Assembly (NCBI GenBank): GCA_934436505.1
Contig: CAKSAP010000001.1
Coordinates: forward strand, 372,001-436,000
DNA length: 64,000 bases
Source of the DNA: an uncultured Eubacteriales bacterium
GTDB lineage: Bacteria > Bacillota > Clostridia > Oscillospirales > Acutalibacteraceae
Direction: 5' to 3'
A program made the position numbers and the translations under genes. This document shows, piece after piece, positions 58,458-64,000 of the stretch. The notes under the pieces are model-generated. The model did no database searches, was not told the DNA's origin, and saw nothing but the letters and a program-made list of their open reading frames with translations. Position 1 is the stretch's first letter; the number at the start of each line of letters is the position of its first letter.

Positions 58458-58502
58458 AACAATGGTTTGTTATATTATAGCATATAATCGGTAGAAAAAC
58501 AA
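58458..58502 (-). promoter_or_regulatory. R-M operon promoter and operator-like dyad
   Basis: On the minus strand: TTGTTT (58502-58497), 17 bp, TATAAT (58479-58474). AACAATGGTTTGTT (58458-58471), with arms AACAA/TTGTT, lies just downstream at the start-site region, a natural place for autorepression by the methyltransferase HTH. Confidence 0.65.
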
Positions 58503-58545
58503 GTGTTGCTCACGATATCGTTAGATAATCTCATCTGATATAAAT

Positions 58546-58629
58546 CGGCAGGGATTGCCACTACGTGTGTCAGCGGTTGTTCTCTTATCAATAAATGTAT
58601 GCAACGACGGCAGGGATTGTTCCCTGCCG
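58546..58629. repeat. CGGCAGGGATTG direct repeat with hairpin
   Basis: CGGCAGGGATTG occurs at 58546-58557 and 58608-58619; the second copy is part of a hairpin CGGCAGGGA-TTGT-TCCCTGCCG (58608-58629). The 305-bp gap between 58428 and 58732 otherwise holds only the two promoters. It resembles the palindromic intergenic repeats at 22.6 kb. Confidence 0.5.
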
Positions 58630-58732
58630 ATGTTGATTTCTTAAAAGTTGATATTATCCCATTTTTATTGACACAAGTTATAATTATCGTGTAAAATAAT
58701 ATCATGAATATCATTTATAAGGATGTGTGTTA

Positions 58733-61700
58733 ATGGCAAAAAAAATAACAGCAGTTTTGTTAGCATTATGTATGACAATTTCACTCCTGCCAATGTTCGT
58801 TCAGGCGGCATCAAAGCCTGATATTCAGGTAGGCGATTATATTAAAATGGGTACATATAACAATGCTTCGATTCTCTGGCGCTGTGTAAGCATTGACGAT
58901 AACGGTCCGCTTATGCTTGCAGACAGAATTGTTGACACTCTTGCATATGATGCCAAAACAAATGACAATAGCAATTCAAAATCGCACAGCAGAAGCTATA
59001 AGCGTGATGATTACGGCTCAAATTATTGGAAAGACAGTAATATGCGCTCATGGCTTAATTCCACCGCTTCAGCAGGAAAGGTTGATTGGCTTTGCGGAAA
59101 TCCGCCGAAAGACGGATATGTCAGCGGAACAAGTGCTTATAACAACAAAGCCGGCTTCTTGAATGAGTTTACAAAGTCTGAAATTGCTGCTATGAAAACC
59201 GTTACTCAGCGTTCTCTTGTTTCTCACCCCGAATACAATAAAGGTATTGTCGAGGGTGATGCAAATTCAGATTTGTACTACTACACAGACATTTCAGATG
59301 CGGTAGCAAATTATGACAATGCATATTTTGAAACCACAACCGAAAAAGTATTTCTTCTTGATGTAAAGCAAGCAAATGCTGTTTGGAAAAATCTCAAAAG
59401 CTATTATGTTGCATATAACAATGACGGCATGGCATGGCCTTATTGGCTTCGCACTCCCGTAACCGACTGTAATCATGATATGCGATATATCAGCTCAAAC
59501 GGCGAGGTAGGCAGATATGCTCCGTGGTATTCCGATTTGGGTGTGCGACCTGCGTTTTACCTCGATTCCGAATATTTTGTTGCTACCTCCGGTACCGGCT
59601 CACAGAGCAATCCTTATATCGGCTCTGCTCCCAACAAGCAGGAAAATGACTATTCAATTTCCGAGCCTGCCGAAGATGCAAATCCTGATTGGAATGTCAG
59701 CACCGAGCAAAGTATTCAGCTTACTCTCGGTCCGTGGTACTCAAAAGACGGAAAATACTCTAATCCAACAATTCCTGTTTATACTATTCAAAAAACACGC
59801 AGTGATACAGAAAATATGGTTGTTGTCATTTGCGGCGAGGGATACACAAAAAGTCAGCAGGGTAAATTCATCAATGATGTCAAACGACTTTGGCAGGATG
59901 CAATGAAATATGAACCGTATCGCAGTTATGCCGACAGGTTTAATGTTTACGCCCTTTGCACAGCTTCCGAATCAACTTTTGACAATGGAGGAAGCACATT
60001 CTTTGATGTTATAGTTGACAAATATAATTCACCTGCTATTTCCAATAACCTCCATGGAAGTCAGTGGAAAAATCATATTTTTGAGAGATGTATCGGTCCT
60101 GAATTTATCGAGAAAATTCACGATGCACATATCAAAAAAACAACCGACCCAAACACAATCCCGATGAAGCCAAACGGTGAATGGAACGAATACGAACCGT
60201 ATTATTATGTTCACGATTACATTGCACAGTTTGCTATGGTTGTAAATACAAAATCCGATTTCGGCGGTGCGTATAACAACCGTGAATACGGCTTCCATTA
60301 TTTTATTTCGTCATCAGACAGCTACCGTGCGTCAAAAACTTTTGCCCACGAGTTTGGACATAGCTTGCTCGGCCTTGGCGATGAATACGGTAACGGATAT
60401 TTGCTTGAGGATAAGGAACTTAAATCGCTCAACCTTTCCTCAGTAGAAGACCCCTTAAAGATTAAATGGAATCAGCTTTTAGGCTTTAGAAACACTTATA
60501 CCTGCCGTAACGCTTATGGTTCAAAAATGCTTGTGTCAAGCTATGAGTGTATAATGAGAGATACAAACTATCAATTCTGCGAGGTTTGTCGTTTGCAAGG
60601 CTACAAGCGAATGTCACAGCTTGTTAAAGATGCGGATTTATATGTTGCACCGCCTGAAGTTAAAGAATATACCGGTGCTTATTCAAAACCGTCTGATTTT
60701 ACCGACCTCGAGGTTAGCTCATACTATAATTACACCTACAATCGCAATGACAGGCTTTTAAGCGGTAACAGTAAAAACAGATTTAATACTAATATGAGCG
60801 GTAAGGAAATTGAACTTCGCACCGTCATTCAAAATATTTCAGATAAGCAAGCACGGCAGTTAAAATTCAAAATGTGGATTAAACATTCCGACGGAAGCGT
60901 AGCAACTGACTCATCGGGCAATCCGCTTCAAACGATAAAGACCTTTGACATTCCGGCTTGGAATGACAAGGCGAATTTCTGGCCGATCGGTGCATTGGAC
61001 CACATCAAAAGCGATTTTAATTCAGGCTTAAAAAGCTGTTCTCTTATTTATCAAATTCCGTCTGATGCACAGCTTATGAACGGGGACACCGTAGCTTTTC
61101 AAGTGACTGACGAAAACGGTACTGTCTTGGCTGATGATAATACGGAAACACAGCGTTATACAACTGTTTCACTCCAATATAAATTGGAAGACGGCTCTGA
61201 AATTCCAAACACCGCCGGCGGAACATTCACTGTTCCTTATGGCACAAAGCTCAATTTAACACCGCCGAAATCACTTTATGGTTACGACTTTGTAAAGGCT
61301 GACGGCTTAAACACACCTATCGTTTCCGACGGTACTGTTATTACATATTATTATAAAAACAAAACCGTTCCCGAAAAACCCGCACCTGTAATTAACACAA
61401 TTTCACTTTCGCTTGAAAGTAGTATAACAATGAATTTCAAGGTGCTTAAAGATAGCGTTTCGTCTTTTGATGATTTCTATGTAACTGCTAAATTTGGCGA
61501 AAAAGAAGAAAAAATTACCGAATATAAGCAGAGCGGAAATTACTTTGTTTTCTCATATAAAGGCATCAATCCGCAGCTTATGAATGATGAGATAACAGCC
61601 GTTTTACACGCTAAAAACGGAAATAAGGAATATACAAGTCCTCAAAAGGTGATGAGCGTTAAAGAGTATGCTTATACTATGCTTGACAGATACAGTGCCG

Positions 61701-62278
61701 AGGAACATTCAAAGCTTCGCACTTTACTTGTGGATTTGCTGAACTATGGTGCAATGGCACAGAAATATGTTGGGTATAAAACAGATAATCTTGTTAATTC
61801 CGACCTTACCGATACTCAAAAAAGTTGGGCGAGTAAGAATACAGAGGATTTTAAGAATATCAGAGATTTTAATTACAAAACCATAAGCAATCCTTCTGTG
61901 CAGTGGAATGCCTGCGGTTTGGTGCTTAACAATTCAATTATGGTCAGAGCGAAGTTTTCGGCAAAAGACATTGAAAACAAGACCGTTGAATTTGCTTTCA
62001 GAAACACAAAATTCATCTATGACAAAAATGATTTTGTGAATAACGGCGATGGCACATATTATGTTTATTGCAATGAACTTTTTGCTCATGAGTTGAGTAA
62101 TGAAATTCTTATCACGGTTTGTGAAAATGGCGTTCCTTGCAGTAATACAATGCGTTTCAGCGTTGAATCTTATGCAAGTACCGTTCAGCAGTCAAGTGAA
62201 TATAAAGGCACGGCTCTTGATGATTTAACGCAAGCCATGATGCGTTATGGAAAATCAGCTGTTGCTTATAGAACTTAA
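58733..62278 (+). CDS. Secreted multidomain protein with M64-type metallopeptidase domain
   Basis: An 1181-residue secreted protein. The signal peptide is at 1-25 (ITAVLLALCMTISLLPMFVQAA). A DUF6273-like domain follows (~30-290; YIKMGTYNNASILWRCVSID, SNYWKDSNMRSWLNS). A peptidase M64 (IgA peptidase-like) domain lies at ~350-640: VICGEGYTKSQQGKF, RFNVYALCTASESTF and the zinc motif FAHEFGHSLLGLGDEYG with two His. The rest has a MucBP-like segment (YKLEDGSEIPNTAGGTF) and a C-terminal domain of unknown type (~900-1181). There is no LPXTG or dockerin. It likely cleaves host or dietary glycoproteins. ATG 58733 follows AAGGA. Confidence 0.87.
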   Translation: MAKKITAVLLALCMTISLLPMFVQAASKPDIQVGDYIKMGTYNNASILWRCVSIDDNGPLMLADRIVDTLAYDAKTNDNSNSKSHSRSYKRDDYGSNYWKDSNMRSWLNSTASAGKVDWLCGNPPKDGYVSGTSAYNNKAGFLNEFTKSEIAAMKTVTQRSLVSHPEYNKGIVEGDANSDLYYYTDISDAVANYDNAYFETTTEKVFLLDVKQANAVWKNLKSYYVAYNNDGMAWPYWLRTPVTDCNHDMRYISSNGEVGRYAPWYSDLGVRPAFYLDSEYFVATSGTGSQSNPYIGSAPNKQENDYSISEPAEDANPDWNVSTEQSIQLTLGPWYSKDGKYSNPTIPVYTIQKTRSDTENMVVVICGEGYTKSQQGKFINDVKRLWQDAMKYEPYRSYADRFNVYALCTASESTFDNGGSTFFDVIVDKYNSPAISNNLHGSQWKNHIFERCIGPEFIEKIHDAHIKKTTDPNTIPMKPNGEWNEYEPYYYVHDYIAQFAMVVNTKSDFGGAYNNREYGFHYFISSSDSYRASKTFAHEFGHSLLGLGDEYGNGYLLEDKELKSLNLSSVEDPLKIKWNQLLGFRNTYTCRNAYGSKMLVSSYECIMRDTNYQFCEVCRLQGYKRMSQLVKDADLYVAPPEVKEYTGAYSKPSDFTDLEVSSYYNYTYNRNDRLLSGNSKNRFNTNMSGKEIELRTVIQNISDKQARQLKFKMWIKHSDGSVATDSSGNPLQTIKTFDIPAWNDKANFWPIGALDHIKSDFNSGLKSCSLIYQIPSDAQLMNGDTVAFQVTDENGTVLADDNTETQRYTTVSLQYKLEDGSEIPNTAGGTFTVPYGTKLNLTPPKSLYGYDFVKADGLNTPIVSDGTVITYYYKNKTVPEKPAPVINTISLSLESSITMNFKVLKDSVSSFDDFYVTAKFGEKEEKITEYKQSGNYFVFSYKGINPQLMNDEITAVLHAKNGNKEYTSPQKVMSVKEYAYTMLDRYSAEEHSKLRTLLVDLLNYGAMAQKYVGYKTDNLVNSDLTDTQKSWASKNTEDFKNIRDFNYKTISNPSVQWNACGLVLNNSIMVRAKFSAKDIENKTVEFAFRNTKFIYDKNDFVNNGDGTYYVYCNELFAHELSNEILITVCENGVPCSNTMRFSVESYASTVQQSSEYKGTALDDLTQAMMRYGKSAVAYRT

Positions 62279-62292
62279 AAGGAGAAAAAGAA

Positions 62293-62421
62293 ATGAAAGA
62301 AAAATATTCAGCTCCGTCTTTTGAAGTAGTGGAGTTTTGTGCGACTGATATTATCACTGTCAGCAGTGAGCCAACTACTTTTGTAGATGTAACAGGACCA
62401 ATCGAGCTTCCCGATCTTTAA
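62293..62421 (+). CDS. 42-residue peptide downstream of the M64 protein
   Basis: A short frame encoding a peptide that begins MKEKYSAPSFEVVEFCATD and ends in IELPDL. GGAGAAAAAG lies just upstream of the ATG, and the frame begins 14 bp after the M64 stop. The pattern 'KxxYxxPxxEVVEF..D.IT.S' is shared by small peptides found in many gut Firmicutes. It has one Cys and an acidic, Thr/Ser/Pro-rich tail. It could be a modified or exported peptide; no modification enzyme is adjacent. Confidence 0.65.
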   Translation: MKEKYSAPSFEVVEFCATDIITVSSEPTTFVDVTGPIELPDL

Positions 62422-62444
62422 TATGTAAGATACAAAGCTGTTGC

Positions 62445-62560
62445 ATGTGGATTAAATCCGTTTTATACATTGAAAAGAAATTTTCGGCTAAAGCGTTGTC
62501 ATAAGGATTACCACGCCTTGACATTGACAGCGTTATACCGTATGATTGTATTAGAGTGAA
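62445..62560 (-). pseudogene. IS3-family transposase fragment
   Basis: On the minus strand the frame reads IQSYGITLSMSRRGNPYDNALAENFF... (given in part: SMSRRGNPYDNALAENFF), the conserved C-terminal region of IS3-family OrfB including the catalytic Glu. Stops border it on both sides and no other transposase domain remains, so it is debris of an insertion. Confidence 0.85.
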
Positions 62561-62738
62561 TTATGCATTGGCTGAACAATCCGAAAAATATCATAGTGGC
62601 GACATCAACCGTAACGAATATGATAAGTGGCGCTACAATTATCCGAAGTATGATGAAACTTCCGGTTTTGTAAAAGTGCCGTCACAGAATTTCAGCGACG
62701 CTATGGTTGAAGCGTTTAAGGATAAGTTAAAAGACTAA
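62556..62738 (+). pseudogene. Truncated mobile-element protein fragment
   Basis: A 60-codon frame containing YHSGDINRNEYDKWRYNYPKY and ending DAMVEAFKDKLKD. The fragment begins at the junction with transposase debris and has a stop codon just upstream. Similar tails occur at the ends of longer proteins in Firmicute mobile elements. Its last 40 bp are duplicated at 63346-63385. It is probably a 5'-truncated remnant, not a functional gene. Confidence 0.5.
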
Positions 62739-63385
62739 ACATAATTTAGGGGTAAATAAATGACTGATATAGAACTATTACGTCCGTTAAATCACGTCGG
62801 AACTAATACGATAAAAACCGCAAGGTTAATTTTAAGGCGTTTTCAATTAAACGATAGTGTCGATATGTTTAAGTGGGCAAGTAATCCTGATGTGGTAAAA
62901 TATCTTTCTTATGAGCCGCACAAAACGATAAATGAAACAAAGACCGTCCTGAAAAGCTGGATAAAGAATTACAACAAAACGACAACTTATAACTGGGCTA
63001 TTGAATTTCAAGGAGTTGTTATCGGAAATATTGCTGTAGTTACTCAAGACGACGAATGTTTTACCTGTCATCTCGGATGGCAAATTGATAAGCCATATTG
63101 GAATAAAGGAATAATGACAGAAGCGGCAAGTGCAGTAGTGAATTATTTGTTTGATGAAGTACATTATGACAGAATTACATCCGGTTGCGATACACGAAAT
63201 ATCGGTTCAAGTAAGGTTATGCAAAAGATAGGTATGACTCTTGAGGGAACATTCAGAAGGTACTGCTATCAAAAAGACGGAAGCATCGGGGATAAATTCT
63301 ATTATGCTATACTCGAATCAGACCGATATTAACAACATGGGAACTCAGCGATGCTATGGTCGAAGCGTTTAAGGATAAGTTAAAA
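62693..63385 (+). repeat. 40-bp direct repeats flanking the acetyltransferase gene
   Basis: 62693-62732 and 63346-63385 match at 38 of 40 bases by eye; both encode DAMVEAFKDKLK followed by a stop shortly after. The acetyltransferase gene lies exactly between them. Confidence 0.8.
62760..63332 (+). CDS. GNAT-family N-acetyltransferase (RimJ/RimL type)
   Basis: A 190-residue acetyltransferase. IKTARLILRRFQLNDSVDMFKWASNPDVVKYL is the typical N-terminal start (in part), WAIEFQGVVIGNI forms the core beta strand, and GWQIDKPYWNKGIMTEAASAVV (in part) includes the acetyl-CoA loop; DTRNIGSSKVMQKIGMTLEGTFRRY is the C-terminal signature (in part). Targets of this group are ribosomal protein N termini, other amines or antibiotics; none can be chosen. 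It is bracketed by 40-bp direct repeats, suggesting insertion by recombination. AGGGGT precedes the ATG. Confidence 0.9.
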   Translation: MTDIELLRPLNHVGTNTIKTARLILRRFQLNDSVDMFKWASNPDVVKYLSYEPHKTINETKTVLKSWIKNYNKTTTYNWAIEFQGVVIGNIAVVTQDDECFTCHLGWQIDKPYWNKGIMTEAASAVVNYLFDEVHYDRITSGCDTRNIGSSKVMQKIGMTLEGTFRRYCYQKDGSIGDKFYYAILESDRY

Positions 63386-63402
63386 TAATTGCCAACAACA
63401 AA

Positions 63403-63445
63403 AACCCCGTACTGACTTTAATCCGTCAGTACGGGGGTTAATGTT
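63403..63445 (+). terminator. Strong hairpin terminator after the acetyltransferase
   Basis: Stem AACCCCGTACTGAC / GTCAGTACGGGGGTT with a short loop (63403-63416 and 63425-63439). The A-tract on its left side suggests it also serves minus-strand transcription. Confidence 0.8.
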
Positions 63446-63861
63446 AATATGGTATTTTTGCGAGCCACAAGATATTACTTTTTACTCACAAACCACTCGA
63501 TACACACGATAAAGGGTACCGAGCAGAATCTTATCAAAATCTTATCAACGGGCTCTTTGAAAACCTTGAAACCCTTGATATTACTGGGGCTTCAGACTTT
63601 TTCAATTTACTCCCACTCGACAAAGCCTAATCAATTTTGCTTAGAGATTATTCTCTGTCATATTCGTGGCGCTTTTGATTATTTGATGTATCCATATTAT
63701 CCTGCCTATATGGGCTAATGTTATCAGTTTGTTATCGGGGTTGATAACACTTACCCTGTAGCTATGGATAATAGCAATCTATACCACTTCAAATTATAAG
63801 CGTTTTTGCTTAGAAAAGCAAGAGATTTTGTATTATTATCAAACATATAGGCGTAGGTGGT
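63446..63861. other. Gene-poor stretch with possible element debris
   Basis: No supported gene. An open frame at 63449-63718 has no ribosome site and looks fortuitous. On the minus strand near 63618-63604 the sequence GTCGAGTGGGAGTAA would read VEWE-stop, similar to the guaA 3' end, a common insertion site, but upstream stops prevent any longer match. The dyad GCGTTTTTGCTTAG near 63800 is weak. Confidence 0.35.
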
Positions 63862-64000
63862 TCATTCAGGAATTAATACATCTCCATCGGAGATTGTTGC
63901 CTTAAATACCGAAATTGCACCTGCAATGGTATTACCTCTGGTCTTATCAATTTCGCCTTCATAGGAAATCTGTACTGTATCACCAACCTTGACAATTCCA
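63862..64000 (-). CDS. 3' end of an unknown minus-strand gene
   Basis: The frame enters from the right window edge and reads GIVKVGDTVQISYEGEIDK...VFKATISDGDVLIPE before a TGA at 63864-63862. The beta-rich VGDTVQISYEG pattern resembles the C-terminal domain of small secreted or lipoprotein proteins of DUF3221 type, but 45 residues are too few to name it. Confidence 0.6.
   Translation of the reverse strand, partial: GIVKVGDTVQISYEGEIDKTRGNTIAGAISVFKATISDGDVLIPE

Noticed and set aside
63449..63718. 89-codon plus-strand frame near the right end
   Set aside because: It begins in the tail of a terminator, lacks a ribosome site and is rich in rare composition; more likely debris.

Overview
The window looks like a chromosomal segment of a low-to-medium GC Gram-positive anaerobe, most likely a gut Clostridia of the Ruminococcaceae/Oscillospiraceae type. 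This is inferred from a PolC-type polymerase, pyruvate phosphate dikinase, an altronate pathway pair, YesN/YesM-type sugar sensing, TnpV and a large serine recombinase, strong GGAGG ribosome sites and sigma-A-like promoters. No species is claimed.

Layout. 1-16 kb is core and metabolic: the polC end, an M20 peptidase, ppdK, an aldo/keto reductase, a deformylase-like protein, uxaB-uxaA (hexuronate breakdown), a DtxR-type metal regulator, a radical SAM/SPASM enzyme, a HAD phosphatase, a Cys-rich protein and a diguanylate cyclase. 16-22.5 kb holds a lipase-like hydrolase, a two-gene membrane pair, and an XRE repressor divergent from a large collagen-like/leucine-rich surface protein. 22.5-35.7 kb is accessory: a cluster of palindromic intergenic repeats, tnpV, a 7.7 kb AT-rich cassette bounded by 77/78 bp inverted repeats and carrying a two-gene giant helicase system, iteron-like repeats, a ParB-like module and a large serine recombinase ending beside tRNA-Leu(GAG).

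35.9-50.1 kb is mostly core again: an orphan substrate-binding lipoprotein, YhhN, MscS, RmuC, a ferredoxin, a MITE-like element, then a complete sugar-sensing and uptake locus (YesN regulator, LytS/YesM kinase, sensing lipoprotein, mglBAC-type ABC transporter) and a GDSL hydrolase.

50.2-55.5 kb, on the minus strand, is the most interesting region. Two WYL regulators are followed by an approximately 340-nt untranslated leader, the RNA ligase RtcB and a Ro60-like (DUF2828/TROVE-type, vWA) protein. The leader contains three successive tRNA-sized modules, each closed by a 7-8 bp AAG.../...CTT stem and sharing TACAGCAA right after the 5' strand. The two promoters of the locus share TTTTTTCCGTGAA at exactly 18 bp from the -10. 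I read this as an RNA repair/quality-control system with its own non-coding RNA array; the function is inference.

55.6-58.5 kb carries an Ntn-hydrolase (proteasome-like) protein beside an Eco47II-type restriction endonuclease and an HTH-fused C5 methyltransferase. 58.7-64 kb carries a secreted M64-type metalloprotease, a 42-residue peptide, transposase debris, a GNAT acetyltransferase inside a 40 bp duplication, and the end of an unknown minus-strand gene.
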